From positions 1,116,001 to 1,180,000 of the forward strand of contig BPJS01000001.1 of the NCBI GenBank assembly GCA_026004735.1: DNA of 64,000 bases, read 5' to 3'. The notes under the pieces were generated by a model. That model worked only from the letters and a program-made list of their open reading frames with translations, was not told the DNA's origin and made no database searches. Position numbers and translations under genes: made by a program. Each line of letters starts with the position of its first letter. Positions within the stretch are counted from its first letter, which is position 1. Source of the DNA: Isosphaeraceae bacterium (GTDB lineage: Bacteria > Planctomycetota > Planctomycetia > Isosphaerales > Isosphaeraceae). Shown here piece by piece: positions 40,835 through 52,186 of this stretch.

Positions 40835-41479
40835 TCAGGGTGTGTCGAGGTAATTGATCGGGCAGCCGATGGCCTCGGTTTGGGTGACGGCGAGATCGCG
40901 GCCGGCCAGGACGGCGTCGATCGCGTCGCGGAGGTAGGTTTTTTTGACTTCGTGTTCGTTCTGGATGTTGTCGTCGATGGCGCCGGAGTAGCGGACGACG
41001 CGGTTCTTGTCGAGAACGTAGGCGTGGGGGGTGACTTTGGGGCCGAAGCCGCGGCCGATGGCCTGGGAGTCGTCGCGGGCGTAGAGGAAGTTGTAGCCCT
41101 TTTGCTGGACGCGTTCTTTGATGCGTGGGAATGTGTCTTGCTCGGCGTAGTCCTGGTAGCCGGCATCGGCGGAGGCGGGCAGAGGGGTGACGCAGACGCC
41201 GATGAGTTTGACGCTTTTGGCCGCGTAGTCGTTGGCGAGGTCGATCAGGCGGTCCTCGACCATGGTGACGAAGGGGCAGTGGTTTCCGAGGAAGACGATG
41301 ACGACGACGTCTTCCTTAATGTCGGCGAGGCTGATGGTGGTTTCGCGGTCGCCGAGGACAGCCGGGAGGTTGCGGAAGTCAGGGGCCTTGGCGCCGATGG
41401 CGATGGGTTTGGGTTGATCGGCGGAGGCTGAGGAGTGGGCAAGCGCGGCGAGGAGCAGTCCGAGGAGGGTCGGTCGCAT
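40835..41479 (-). CDS. Exported AhpC/TSA-type redoxin
   Basis: 214 aa from ATG 41479 with GGAG upstream; an in-frame start at 41620 would give a non-coding-like tail. A signal peptide (LLGLLLAALAHSSASA) precedes a thioredoxin fold: IGAKAPDFRNLPAVL, VVIVFLGNHCPFVTMVEDR with a single reactive Cys, DDSQAIGRGFGPKVTPHAYVLD and VVRYSGAIDD. Planctomycete genomes carry many such NHCPF redoxins. It is probably a periplasmic thiol peroxidase or oxidoreductase. A further Cys lies near the end (AIGCPINYL). Confidence 0.88.
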   Translation of the reverse strand: MRPTLLGLLLAALAHSSASADQPKPIAIGAKAPDFRNLPAVLGDRETTISLADIKEDVVVIVFLGNHCPFVTMVEDRLIDLANDYAAKSVKLIGVCVTPLPASADAGYQDYAEQDTFPRIKERVQQKGYNFLYARDDSQAIGRGFGPKVTPHAYVLDKNRVVRYSGAIDDNIQNEHEVKKTYLRDAIDAVLAGRDLAVTQTEAIGCPINYLDTP

Positions 41480-41583
41480 GGTCCGCTCCGCAATTAAGAA
41501 TCGTTGAGGGGGGAATCGAACAGCTGAACCCAGCTTGGGGTGAGGATATCGCAGCCTGGGTTGGTGCGACAAGCAGGGGGGGC

Positions 41584-42309
41584 TTAGGCGGGTAGGTCGG
41601 AGAGTTCGAGGGTGGGCCAAAGGCTGGGGTTTTCGGTGATGGGCAGTTCGGGGGCGGGAATCAGAGGTTGCTCACCGCGAGAGGGGCAGGTGACGAGGTA
41701 GTGGAAGCCGAGGCGGCGGTTGGTCTCGGGGTCGAAGCCGTCGAGGGCCGTGGGGGGGAAGAAGAGTTCGAGAAGCCAGCGCTGGGCGGAGCGTTCAGCG
41801 CGGGCGTGGATGGTTTCGGGTCGGGCGGCGGTAGGTTCGGCGGAGGCGCGCGGGATTGGGCGGCGGTCGATGTCGACGGCCAGGCCGCTGCCCGAGGCGG
41901 CGAGGGTGGCGGCGTAGTGGTGGCAGAAACGGGTCGCGCGGTGGATCGAGCGGGTGTCGCGGGTGTCGATCCAGAGGTGGAGGGCTGCGGAGGCGTTGGG
42001 GCGAGGGAGGTTGCCGTGAGGGGCGTCGGAACGAACGCGGACTTCGACCTGGACGGCCAGCCCCCGGGGATTCCAGGCTGAGCGGACCTCGGCCCACGGC
42101 TCGAGGTCCGAGAGGCGAGGCAACTCGGGGAGGCGGCAGGAGTCGGGGAGGTCGAGGAGGCGGCCCTTGCGGGGATTGCGGGGGATCGACTCGAACCGAC
42201 GGCAGGTCAAAGCCAGCCGGAACCAGGAGGCGGGGGGCAGGAGCGAGGGCATAGCGCGTTGGGAGGGAGAGGGAGCCGGCTGGGGGCCGAAGCTCCGGAC
42301 TTCGGCCAT
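41584..42309 (-). CDS. Carbohydrate-binding (CBM9/DOMON-like) domain protein
   Basis: 241 aa; ATG 42252 (residue 20) is an alternative start. The body has the beta-sandwich pattern of CBM9-like/DOMON proteins: EVRSAWNPRGLAVQVEV, LHLWIDTRDTRSIHRATRF and WLLELFFPPTALDGFDPETN, then RRLGFHYLVT. Planctomycete members of this type are found near catabolic enzymes and are thought to bind sugars or haem; the ligand here is unknown. No signal peptide is evident. Confidence 0.65.
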   Translation of the reverse strand: MAEVRSFGPQPAPSPSQRAMPSLLPPASWFRLALTCRRFESIPRNPRKGRLLDLPDSCRLPELPRLSDLEPWAEVRSAWNPRGLAVQVEVRVRSDAPHGNLPRPNASAALHLWIDTRDTRSIHRATRFCHHYAATLAASGSGLAVDIDRRPIPRASAEPTAARPETIHARAERSAQRWLLELFFPPTALDGFDPETNRRLGFHYLVTCPSRGEQPLIPAPELPITENPSLWPTLELSDLPA

Positions 42310-42483
42310 AGTCTAACGGGTGCGGCGGGCGAGAGGGGACCGATCAACGCAAACTGGTTGAAGCGGGATGGGTTGAGCGGGTGAGGAGGGATGAGCTGGG
42401 TGCCGCTGGATGAGGTGATGGGTCGACATTGCCGAGGCTGAAGATTGGTAAGGCGACAGGTGTCCAGCTTGAGATCGGCAGGA

Positions 42484-42804
42484 TCATTCGAGGCTGTCGT
42501 CGAAGTAGGGTTTTTTGGATGGAGAACCGGGAGAGACGGAGTGGATCAGCAGGCCGAGGCCGAGGGCGGCAAAGAGGACGGCGACGTTGAAGCGGAGGGC
42601 GGCCCAAAGTCCGAGGGCGGCCAGCCAGAAGGCGGCTTGGAGAGCGGCGCGGTTGTGGCCGCCAGTCAGGCCCTGGGTCAGAGCGGTCAGCGCTAGCAGC
42701 AGGAAGATGCCGGTGACCCACGCCTTGGTGACCAGGAGGACGAAGAATCCGAAAAACCAGCTAACCGTGAGGATGGCGACGGACTGTTCGCGGGTGAGGG
42801 TCAT
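42484..42804 (-). CDS. Small membrane protein, unknown function
   Basis: 106 aa with three or four hydrophobic segments (VAILTVSWFFGFFVLLV, GIFLLLALTALTQGL, AAFWLAALGLWAAL, AVLFAALGLGLLIH) and a charged C-terminal tail. It lies 62 bp downstream of ribH on the same strand and may be the last gene of the polA-coaE-rho-ribH run. No family was recognised. Confidence 0.65.
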   Translation of the reverse strand: MTLTREQSVAILTVSWFFGFFVLLVTKAWVTGIFLLLALTALTQGLTGGHNRAALQAAFWLAALGLWAALRFNVAVLFAALGLGLLIHSVSPGSPSKKPYFDDSLE

Positions 42805-42866
42805 GGGAGGAATCCTCTCGACCGGGGAGGTCGAAAGCGATTCGCCGGCGGTGGGCGGGTCTTGGG

Positions 42867-43370
42867 TCAGGGTCGCGAGGAGAACCCGAAATCGGAGGAG
42901 GCGCGGCCGCGGAGGGTGGCCAGAAGGTTGATCATTTCGAGGGCGGTCAGGGCGGCGTCGACGCCCTTGTTGCCGGATTTGAGACCGGCGCGGTTGAGAG
43001 CCTGCTCGACGGTGTCGGTGGTGAGGACGCCGAAGACGACCGGGACGCCGGTGGTGAGGCCCGCTTGCATGATGCCGGCGGCAGTCTGCGCGGCGACGTG
43101 GTCGTAGTGGTCGGTTTCGCCGCGGATGATGCAGCCGAGGCAGACGACGGCGGCGTAGCGGCCGGAGTCGGCCAGGTGGCGTGCAGTCAGGGGGATTTCG
43201 AACGAGCCGGGGACACGGACGACGTCGACACGTTCGGCCGGCAAGCCGTGGCGGGCGAAGGTGTCGAGACAGCCGGCCAGCAGGGAGTCGGTGACGGGGC
43301 CGTTGAAGCGAGCGACGACGACGGCGACCCGGCCGTCAGGGGGTGCGAGATGGCCTTGGAAGGTGGGCAT
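42867..43370 (-). CDS. ribH: 6,7-dimethyl-8-ribityllumazine synthase
   Basis: 167 aa. [54 protein letters not shown] (catalytic His in the DHYDHV region) and [17 protein letters not shown] with [14 protein letters not shown] are the full set of lumazine synthase motifs. It makes the riboflavin precursor and usually forms 60-mer capsids. Its start lies only 12 bp after the rho stop, so it should be cotranscribed with rho; no other rib gene is near. Confidence 0.97.
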   Translation of the reverse strand: MPTFQGHLAPPDGRVAVVVARFNGPVTDSLLAGCLDTFARHGLPAERVDVVRVPGSFEIPLTARHLADSGRYAAVVCLGCIIRGETDHYDHVAAQTAAGIMQAGLTTGVPVVFGVLTTDTVEQALNRAGLKSGNKGVDAALTALEMINLLATLRGRASSDFGFSSRP

Positions 43371-43382
43371 GGTCGGAGGGCT

Positions 43383-45077
<1,695 letters not shown>

Positions 45078-45124
45078 GGGGATTCGTGGGAGGAGGGAGG
45101 CGGGTTGAGAGGTGGCCTCTGCGG

Positions 45125-45934
45125 TTATGCGGTCCGATGGGGCCGTTGGGAACGGTGCGAAGGTTGGGAGCGCTTGGAGGCGGCTCGGAGTGGAGTGTGG
45201 TCCGGAGAGGGGGTATCGGTGAGGGAGAGGGCGCGGAACCGGCGGGCGGTTTTCTGAAGGCCGGCCCAGAGACGCGCGACGTGGGCGTGAAGCTGCTGGG
45301 TGTCTCCGGTGTTGGGGATGATGGCGGAGGCGGCGCGTTTTTTCTGGTCGAGGGGCCACTGGGCGGCCTCGCGGGCCTGGAGGGTCTGGGGGGACCAGCC
45401 TCGGGAGGCCGCCAGGCGTTGGAGTCGGAGGGGGCGGGGGGTGTCGATGAACCAGATGACGTCGCAGAGGTCGTCCCAGCCGGCTTCGAAGAGGATGGCG
45501 GCGTCGAGGACGATGGCGGGGGCGGCGTGGCGGCGGAGGGTACGGGCGATGGCTTTTTCGAAGGTCAACCGCATGCGGGGGTGGAGGATGCGCTCAAGGT
45601 CGCGGAGTTGGTCGGGGTGGTTGAAGACGAGGGCGGCCAAAGCGGGGCGGTGGATTTTATCTGGGTTGTCGGGGCAGAGGACGGAGGGGCCGAAACGGCG
45701 GAGGATGGCCTGGCGGGTGGGGGGCTGATCGAGCAGGGCGTGGCCGATAGCGTCGGCGTCGAGGACGTGGGCGCCCAAGTCGGCTAGGAAGGAGGCTACG
45801 GTGGACTTGCCGGAGCCAATCCCGCCGACCAGGCCGATGACGGGGATCTTGCCGAACCGCCAGGGGCCGGTCGATGCGGTCCGGCGGAGAGGTTGGCGCG
45901 AGGGTTTGCGGGGGGCGGAAGGGGGTTGGGGCAT
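45125..45934 (-). CDS. coaE: Dephospho-CoA kinase
   Basis: 269 aa from ATG 45934 (an upstream in-frame start at 46150 is rejected). [20 protein letters not shown] is the P-loop, [16 protein letters not shown] holds the substrate-binding Asp, and [13 protein letters not shown] with [17 protein letters not shown], then [12 protein letters not shown], is the CoaE core. It phosphorylates dephospho-CoA in the last step of coenzyme A synthesis. A basic C-terminal tail of about 35 residues is extra. It lies between polA and rho. Confidence 0.95.
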   Translation of the reverse strand: MPQPPSAPRKPSRQPLRRTASTGPWRFGKIPVIGLVGGIGSGKSTVASFLADLGAHVLDADAIGHALLDQPPTRQAILRRFGPSVLCPDNPDKIHRPALAALVFNHPDQLRDLERILHPRMRLTFEKAIARTLRRHAAPAIVLDAAILFEAGWDDLCDVIWFIDTPRPLRLQRLAASRGWSPQTLQAREAAQWPLDQKKRAASAIIPNTGDTQQLHAHVARLWAGLQKTARRFRALSLTDTPSPDHTPLRAASKRSQPSHRSQRPHRTA

Positions 45935-46146
45935 GGGACGTGGGGCCGTGGGCGGGTGGAGGGCAGGGGCGGGAGGGAGCCGCACGGAGCGGGGACGAGG
46001 CCCTGATCGAATTGCCTTGGGCGGAGACGGAGGACCGGGGTTGGTCCCGCTCTCCGGGGAGATGGCGAAGATCGCGGAGACGGTTGATGGGAGAGAGAAA
46101 CGGTGGGATATGAACAACAGCCTTATACCGGATGAGGGACGGGAAA

Positions 46147-48858
46147 TCAATTGATTGGTGGGTGAGGGAGGTCGGTCAGGTCGAGCCAGTTGGGGCCGGC
46201 GGCGAGGTTGACGTCGATGGGGACGGTCAAGGGCAGGGCGGTGGTCATGTGGTGGTGGACGATAGCGGCCAGGTCGTGGAGTTCGGCGTTGGGGGCTTCG
46301 AGGACCAGTTCGTCATGGATTTGGAGGAGGATGCGGGCCTGGAGGCCGGCGGAGCGGAGGGCGGAGTCGAGGCGGATCATGGCGACCTTGATGAGGTCGG
46401 CGGCGGAGCCTTGGATGACGGTGTTGATGGCGGTGCGTTCGGCAAGGTTGAGGTTGCGGCCGGTGGTGGCTTTGATGCCGGAGATGGCGCGGCGGCGTCC
46501 GAGGATGGTGGCGACGTGGCCGTGGGTCTGGGCGTAGAGGCGGGTGGAGTCGATGAACTGGGCGACGCCGGAGTATTGCTGGAAATAGGCGTCGATGAAG
46601 GCGGTGGCGTCGGCTTGGGTAATGCCGAGGCGGGAGGCGAGGCCGTAAGGCGAGAGGCCGTAGATGACGCCAAAGTTGACGGTTTTGGCGATCCGGCGCT
46701 GGTCGGGCGAGACCTGGGATTCGGGGATCTGGAAGATCTGGGAGGCGACGACGCTGTGGATATCCTTGCCCTCGGAGAAGGCCTGGAGCAGGGCGGGGTC
46801 CTGGGAGAAGTGGGCGAGGATGCGGAGTTCGATTTGGGAGTAGTCGGCGGCCAGGAGGGACCAGTCGGGGAAGCTGGCGACGAAGGCCTGGCGGATCTGG
46901 CGGCCGTCGTCGGTGCGGGTGGGGATGTTTTGGAGGTTGGGGTCGGAGGAAGAGAGCCGGCCGGTGGCGGCGACGGCCTGGTTGAAGGAGGCGTGGATGC
47001 GGCCGTCAGGGTGGGCGAGGCGGGGGAGTGTGTCGAGGTAGGTGCTTTTGAGTTTGTCGAGTTGGCGGTATTGGACGATGAGGCGGGGCAGGGGGTGGAG
47101 GTTGGCCAATTCGTCGAGGACGTCGGCGTCGGTCGAGGGTTCGCCCTTGGGGGTTTTTTTGCGGGCGGGGAGTTTGAGCTGGTCGAAGAGGATGGTTCGG
47201 AGCTGATGGGGCGAGGCGATGTTGAAGGGTCGGCCGGCGAGGGCGTGGATCTGGTCCTGGATGGATTGGAGGCGGAGGGCGAACTCGGCGGAGAGCGCTT
47301 GGAGGCGCGGGATGTCGATTTTGATGCCGTGGGCTTCCATTGAGGCGAGGACGGCGATCAGGGGGCGTTCGACGTCGGTGTAGAGGGTCCAGAGGCCTTG
47401 GGCTTCGACGCGAGGTTGGAGGATCTGGGCGATGCGCCAGGCGGCGTCGGCGTCTTCGCCGGCGTAGGCGGCGACACGGGGGACGGGGATCTGGTCGAGG
47501 GTTTGTTGGGATTTGCCGCGACCGATCAGGTCGGAGATGGGGATCATGGAGTGGTCGAGCAGGCGGCGGGCGAGGTCGTCGAGGTTGTGGTTGCGTTCGC
47601 CGCTTTCGAGCAGGTAGCTGAGGATCATGGTGTCGGTCAGGGCGGCCTGGAGCGGGAGGTTGTGGCGGCCGAGGACGAGCAGGTCGTATTTGAGGTTCTG
47701 GCCGACGATGGTGCGGTTGGGGTCGGTGAGGATGGGCCGGAGGGATTCGAGGAGAGAGGGCAGGTGGAGGGTGGGGCTGCCGGGAGGGGCCTTGACGGGG
47801 AGGTAGAAGGCTTGGCCGGGAGTCCAGCAGAAGGAGAGGCCGACGAGGTCGGCGCGGAGGGGGTCGAGGCTGGTGGTTTCGGTGTCGAGGGCGAAGCGGG
47901 TTTGGGCGCGGAGCTGGTCGAGGAAGGCGTGGAGGGCTTCGGGGGAGTCGATGATGGAGTAGGCGTCGGTGTTCCATTCGGACTCTGCGCGGGCGGTGGG
48001 GGCAAGCTGGTCGATTTCGTGGAGGAAGCGGTGGAAGCCGCACTCGTGGCAGAGGGACTTGAGGGCGTCGGCGTCGATGCCATCGACCCGAAGCTGGTCC
48101 CAGGAGATGTCTAGGGGGACGTCGGATTTGAGGGTGACCAGGGAGCGGCCGAGGCGGGCGGAGTCGGCGTGGTCGCGGAGGGCCTGGGCTTTTTTGCCGG
48201 GCAGTTGGTCGGCGTGGGCCAGGATCTGGTCGAGGGAGCCGAATTGCTGGAGCAGTTGGGCGGCGGTTTTGGGGCCGATGCCAGGGACGCCGGGGATGTT
48301 GTCGACCGAGTCGCCGGTGAGAGCCAGCAGGTCGGGGACTTGATGGGGGAGGATGCCCCAGTCGGCCAGGAGAGCTGGTTGGTCGAGGATCTGGTTTTTG
48401 CGGAGGTTGAGCAGGGTGCAGTGGGGTCCGATGAGCTGGCGGGCGTCTTTGTCGGCGGTGACGATGACGACGTCGAGACCGTCGCCGACGGCGCGCTGGG
48501 CGAGGGTGGCGATGACGTCGTCGGCCTCGTAGCCCTCGACGAGCAGGACGGGGATCCGGAAGGCGTCGAAGAGGCGTCGGATGGTGTCGATTTGGGGCCG
48601 GAGGTCATCGGGCATGGGTGCCCGGTGGGCTTTGTAGTCTTCGTAGAGGTCGGAGCGAAAGACGCGGTCGGCGCCGTCGAAGGCGGCGGCGAGGTAGTCG
48701 GGTTTGCGGTCGCGGAGGAGGTTCAGCAGATCGCGGAAGATGCCGAAGACGGCGTTGGTCGGCTGGCCGGCCGGGCCGGTCATGGCGGGAATGGCATGAA
48801 AGACCTGAAAGATGAGGGAATAGGCGTCGAGGATGTAGAGGGTGGGTCGGTTGGGCAT
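46147..48858 (-). CDS. polA: DNA polymerase I
   Basis: 903 aa from ATG 48858. 5'-3' exonuclease domain: YILDAYSLIFQVFHAIP, AAFDGADRVFRSDLYEDYKA, EGYEADDVIATLA, LTGDSVDNIPGVPGIGPKTA. 3'-5' exonuclease domain (FALDTETTSLDPLRADLVG, VGQNLKYDLLVLGRH) with its acidic residues, so proofreading is likely active. Polymerase domain: motif A ADYSQIELRILAHFS, motif B RRIAKTVNFGVIYGLS, motif C LQIHDELVLEAP. It fills gaps and removes RNA primers. First gene of polA-coaE-rho-ribH; coaE starts 212 bp downstream. Confidence 0.97.
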   Translation of the reverse strand: MPNRPTLYILDAYSLIFQVFHAIPAMTGPAGQPTNAVFGIFRDLLNLLRDRKPDYLAAAFDGADRVFRSDLYEDYKAHRAPMPDDLRPQIDTIRRLFDAFRIPVLLVEGYEADDVIATLAQRAVGDGLDVVIVTADKDARQLIGPHCTLLNLRKNQILDQPALLADWGILPHQVPDLLALTGDSVDNIPGVPGIGPKTAAQLLQQFGSLDQILAHADQLPGKKAQALRDHADSARLGRSLVTLKSDVPLDISWDQLRVDGIDADALKSLCHECGFHRFLHEIDQLAPTARAESEWNTDAYSIIDSPEALHAFLDQLRAQTRFALDTETTSLDPLRADLVGLSFCWTPGQAFYLPVKAPPGSPTLHLPSLLESLRPILTDPNRTIVGQNLKYDLLVLGRHNLPLQAALTDTMILSYLLESGERNHNLDDLARRLLDHSMIPISDLIGRGKSQQTLDQIPVPRVAAYAGEDADAAWRIAQILQPRVEAQGLWTLYTDVERPLIAVLASMEAHGIKIDIPRLQALSAEFALRLQSIQDQIHALAGRPFNIASPHQLRTILFDQLKLPARKKTPKGEPSTDADVLDELANLHPLPRLIVQYRQLDKLKSTYLDTLPRLAHPDGRIHASFNQAVAATGRLSSSDPNLQNIPTRTDDGRQIRQAFVASFPDWSLLAADYSQIELRILAHFSQDPALLQAFSEGKDIHSVVASQIFQIPESQVSPDQRRIAKTVNFGVIYGLSPYGLASRLGITQADATAFIDAYFQQYSGVAQFIDSTRLYAQTHGHVATILGRRRAISGIKATTGRNLNLAERTAINTVIQGSAADLIKVAMIRLDSALRSAGLQARILLQIHDELVLEAPNAELHDLAAIVHHHMTTALPLTVPIDVNLAAGPNWLDLTDLPHPPIN

Positions 48859-49154
48859 GATGGAACGATCCGAGCGCTCTGAGCGATTGGCGGGACTATG
48901 CGGGTGACGCGGGGAATCCGGCTGGGGGTTTGATTTGGGAAGAGGGGGGGTCGTAAGATTGGGTAACTGTTGTGAGGGCCGCGGAAGGACGGGCCGGTGG
49001 CGGGGTGTTCTGAGAATTGGGCTGCAGGAGGCGGCGCGTGGCCCCCTGGACGCCGGACGTGTGCCATACTGTAGCAATCGGTGATGGGAGGCGTCTGCCC
49101 TGAGGAACGCGTCCAGGGCGGGCGTCGAGCGAGCGAGACGGGAGCCCTCCTCAC

Positions 49155-50720
49155 ATGCCACCCGCGGCCAACGACAATCAGGGCTTGAAGATCGCCGTGG
49201 CCGTGTTTGCCACGTTGGCGTTTTTGCTGGCCATTGCGACGTACTTTGGATTTAGCCAGGCGTCGCAGAATTGGGAGCGGTATACGGAGGAGAGCAAGAA
49301 GGCGACCCAGGCGACGCAGGCGCAGAACGAGCTGCTCAATGTGCTCAATGAGTTCAAGGCGGGCGTTGGGTATGAGAAGGCCGACAGTAAGGAGTTGCGG
49401 GCGCGGCTGGAGGCGGATCAGAAGCGGCTGACCGATGCGGTCAATGGGTTGCGTCAGCAGGTGGAGGAGATTTACGCGGCGTACAAGGCGGCGGATGGGA
49501 GCAGCGCGCAGGTGGATGAGTTTGCGCGGCAGGCGAATACGATCGCCGAGCGGATTACGAGCGACCGGACGCGGACGCTGGTGTCGGCAGTGACGGGATT
49601 GACGGATTTGCTGGTCAATGAGACGCAACTGTTGGGGGCGATGGCGGCCGATTATCAAGGGACGCGGCGGGCGTTGGAGCAGTCGAACCAGGTGGCGCAG
49701 GCCAAGATTAACGAGATTGCCAAGGCGCGGGATCGGAGTGATGAGGATCGGCTCGAGCAGGCACGGAAGCATGAAGAGGACCGGCGGGCGACGTTGAGTC
49801 GGCTCGACGAGCTTCAGACCCGCAATCAGCAGCAGGCGACCGAGATCACGACGTTAAGGACGCAGTTGGCGCAGGTGCAGGAGGACTGGCAGCGTCGGTT
49901 CAACGATCTGCTCGCTCAATACCGAGGGGTGCGGGAGCAGTTGGAGAAGGCGGATGTGACGGCCTTGCTGGATTCGCCGCAGGGTCAGATCACCTATGTG
50001 GACAATACGCGTGGTGAGGTTCGGACGACGCTGACGCGGCGACAGGGGGCGCGGGAGCGGATGGTCTTTACGGTGTTTGACCGCGATGCGGCGGGGATTC
50101 CGGCGGACACGGCCAAGGGGACGATCGAGCTGGTTCGGGTGACGGATACGGGTTCGATCGGCCGCATCTTGAAGACGACCAGCACGATTCAGCCGATTGC
50201 GGCGGGCGATCATCTGTATTCGCCGGCGTTCGGCGCACGGCCGCGGCTCTTTGCGTTGATCGGCAAGATCGACATGAATCGGGATGGTCGGGATGATCGC
50301 GAGGATCTGAAGCGGATGATTCGGAGCCGGGGAGGAGAGGTGGTCTACGACCTGCCGCCGGCGGGCGTGGGGCCGGAGACCGGCGAGTTGACGCCGCTGA
50401 CGTCGTGGTATGTGTTGGACGATCAGGAGGCGATCCGGGTCGGGGCGGAGGTGCCGACCGGGGCGACGGCCGCCGAGGAGGAGCAGTTCAATCGGCGTAA
50501 GAGTGAGGTGTTGCAGGAGGCGCGACAGGCGGGAGTCAGGCCGATTTCGCTCGAGCGGTTGTTGTCGATGTTGGGTTATTCGTATGGGGAGATCAACCCA
50601 GGACAGGTCGAGGGGTTGGATCGCCGGGCGGTTCAGCGCGTGACCAACCCGCGGGGGCGGATCGAGGTTCCTTCAACACCCCCACCGAGTGATCTGAATG
50701 GCGAAGCCGGCGGCTTCTAG
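49155..50720 (+). CDS. Single-TM coiled-coil protein, unknown function
   Basis: 521 aa, GGAG before the ATG. A membrane helix (about 14-34, AVAVFATLAFLLAIATYFGF) is followed by a long coiled coil (35-285, for example EQARKHEEDRRATLSRLDEL). A compact C-terminal domain (about 290-520) contains DMNRDGRDDREDLKRMI, an EF-hand-like Asp loop, then SRGGEVVYDLP and TSWYVLDDQEA, which together look like a BRCT-type segment. Divergent from polA. It ends with a strong terminator. Similar proteins seem to be confined to planctomycetes (inference); a role at the envelope is likely. Confidence 0.78.
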   Translation: MPPAANDNQGLKIAVAVFATLAFLLAIATYFGFSQASQNWERYTEESKKATQATQAQNELLNVLNEFKAGVGYEKADSKELRARLEADQKRLTDAVNGLRQQVEEIYAAYKAADGSSAQVDEFARQANTIAERITSDRTRTLVSAVTGLTDLLVNETQLLGAMAADYQGTRRALEQSNQVAQAKINEIAKARDRSDEDRLEQARKHEEDRRATLSRLDELQTRNQQQATEITTLRTQLAQVQEDWQRRFNDLLAQYRGVREQLEKADVTALLDSPQGQITYVDNTRGEVRTTLTRRQGARERMVFTVFDRDAAGIPADTAKGTIELVRVTDTGSIGRILKTTSTIQPIAAGDHLYSPAFGARPRLFALIGKIDMNRDGRDDREDLKRMIRSRGGEVVYDLPPAGVGPETGELTPLTSWYVLDDQEAIRVGAEVPTGATAAEEEQFNRRKSEVLQEARQAGVRPISLERLLSMLGYSYGEINPGQVEGLDRRAVQRVTNPRGRIEVPSTPPPSDLNGEAGGF

Positions 50721-50770
50721 TCGGACCGTAATCCAGCCTCCGGTTGACTCGCTGGGAAAATCTGGTTCGC

Positions 50771-50822
50771 AAAAAGAATCCCATCTCCGGTCGATTGAAC
50801 CGGAGATGGGATTCTTCGTTTA
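50771..50822. terminator. Strong bidirectional terminator between convergent genes
   Basis: A perfect 16-bp stem (50776-50791 with 50799-50814) and a 7-nt loop, flanked by AAAAA on the left and TTCGTTT on the right. It lies about 55 bp after the coiled-coil gene and 40 bp after the citrate synthase stop, so it can serve both. Confidence 0.92.
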
Positions 50823-50852
50823 GCGTCGGAATGTGTGGGGGAGTAAAAGAGG

Positions 50853-52004
50853 CTAGCCGCGAGCTTCGATGGGTTCGACGTCGCGGGAGGGCTGGCCGAT
50901 GTAGCGGGCGCGGGGACGCATGAGGCGGTTGTGATCGAGCTGTTCGATGACGTGGGCGGCCCAGCCGGCGACGCGAGCCATGGCGAAGATGGGGGTGTAG
51001 ATGTGGATCTGGAGGCCGAGGTAGTGGTAGAGGCGTGCGCTGGGCCAGTCGACGTTGGGGGGAAGGTGTTTCTGTGCGGTGACTTCGCGTTCGATCGGCT
51101 CGGCAATTCGCTCCCAACGGTCTTCGCCGGCTTCGTGGGCGATTTGCTGGCAGTAGCGTTTGAGGATGCGGGCGCGGGGGTCGCCGGTTTTGTAGACGCG
51201 GTGGCCGAAGCCCATGATTCGTTCTTTGCGGCCGAGGGCGGCGGTGATCCAGGCGTGGGCTTTGTCGGGGTCGCCGACCTGCTCGAGGACTTTCCAGGCT
51301 TCTTCGTTGGCGCCGCCGTGGAGGGGACCTTTCAGGGTTCCGATGGCGGAAACGATGCCGGAGTGGAGGTCGGAGAGGGTGGAGACGGTGACGCGGGCGG
51401 CGAAGGTGGAGGCGTTGAGTTCGTGTTCAGCGTAGAGGACCAGAGAGACGTCAAAGGCCTTGCGTTTGGTTTCGGAGGGGACTTCGCCGTTGACCATGTA
51501 GAGGAAGTTGGCGGCGTGGTCGAGGTCGTCACGGGGGGCGAGCAGGGGCAGGCCCCGTTCGATGCGTTCGCGGTAGGCGATGGCGGTGGCCATTTGGCCG
51601 ATGAGGCGTTCGGCCTTGCGGACGTTGGCGGCGTGGTCGGTCGGTGAAGCGGCTAGGTCGGGGTCGTAGTGGGCGAGGACGCTGACAGAGGTCCGCAGGG
51701 TGTCCATAGGGTGGACGTGGCGGGGGACGTTGCGGAGAAGTTCGATCAGCGGTTCAGGAACGGCACGGGCGGCTCGGATCCGATCTTCGAAGGCGTCCAA
51801 CTCGGCCTGGGTGGGAAGATGGCCGTGGAGCAGGAGGTGGGCGGTTTCGAGATAGGTGGCCGATTCGGCCAGCTCCTCGATGGGATAGCCGCGGTATTCC
51901 AGACCACCGGCACCTTGGCGGCCCTCGACACTGCTGATGGCGGTCTCGCAGGCGATGATCCCCTCGAGTCCGGGACGATAAATATCGGCGGTGGCCGTGC
52001 TCAT
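50853..52004 (-). CDS. gltA: Citrate synthase
   Basis: 383 aa from ATG 52004 (MSTATADIYRPGLEGII), the usual length of the short, non-allosteric bacterial type. Catalytic residues are visible: His in LKGPLHGGANEEAW, His in MGFGHRVYKTGDPRA, and Asp in NVDWPSARLYHYLG. It condenses oxaloacetate and acetyl-CoA at the entry of the TCA cycle. A 2-methylcitrate synthase function cannot be excluded from sequence alone. Upstream lie a structured leader with a terminator and a 16-bp palindrome. Confidence 0.95.
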   Translation of the reverse strand: MSTATADIYRPGLEGIIACETAISSVEGRQGAGGLEYRGYPIEELAESATYLETAHLLLHGHLPTQAELDAFEDRIRAARAVPEPLIELLRNVPRHVHPMDTLRTSVSVLAHYDPDLAASPTDHAANVRKAERLIGQMATAIAYRERIERGLPLLAPRDDLDHAANFLYMVNGEVPSETKRKAFDVSLVLYAEHELNASTFAARVTVSTLSDLHSGIVSAIGTLKGPLHGGANEEAWKVLEQVGDPDKAHAWITAALGRKERIMGFGHRVYKTGDPRARILKRYCQQIAHEAGEDRWERIAEPIEREVTAQKHLPPNVDWPSARLYHYLGLQIHIYTPIFAMARVAGWAAHVIEQLDHNRLMRPRARYIGQPSRDVEPIEARG

Positions 52005-52164
52005 CTTGCCATGAGGTTCCGATGGTGGCAGCGGATCGATTTCCGCGGGCAAATGGGCCCGCGAAATGCCCTAGACGCTGTTAGTTTAGTCGAAACCGAG
52101 CCGGTCATCCAGCCGCGAGACGGGGGTGTTGCCTGATTCGCGGAGCATGCTGCGCGAGATCTAG

Positions 52165-52186
52165 AAAAAAAGCGGCCGGGGGCCGC
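52165..52186 (-). terminator. Terminator upstream of gltA
   Basis: On the minus strand, GCGGCC-CCC-GGCCGC is followed by seven T (plus-strand A run 52165-52171). It lies about 160 bp upstream of the gltA ATG and just after the structured element at 52229-52304, so it ends a small RNA or works as an attenuator. Confidence 0.8.

Noticed and set aside
38891..41431. An 846-codon plus-strand open frame, Asp/Glu/Gly/Val-rich
   Set aside because: Antisense to rpsA and the redoxin gene; composition typical of frames opposite C-rich coding strands, no motif.
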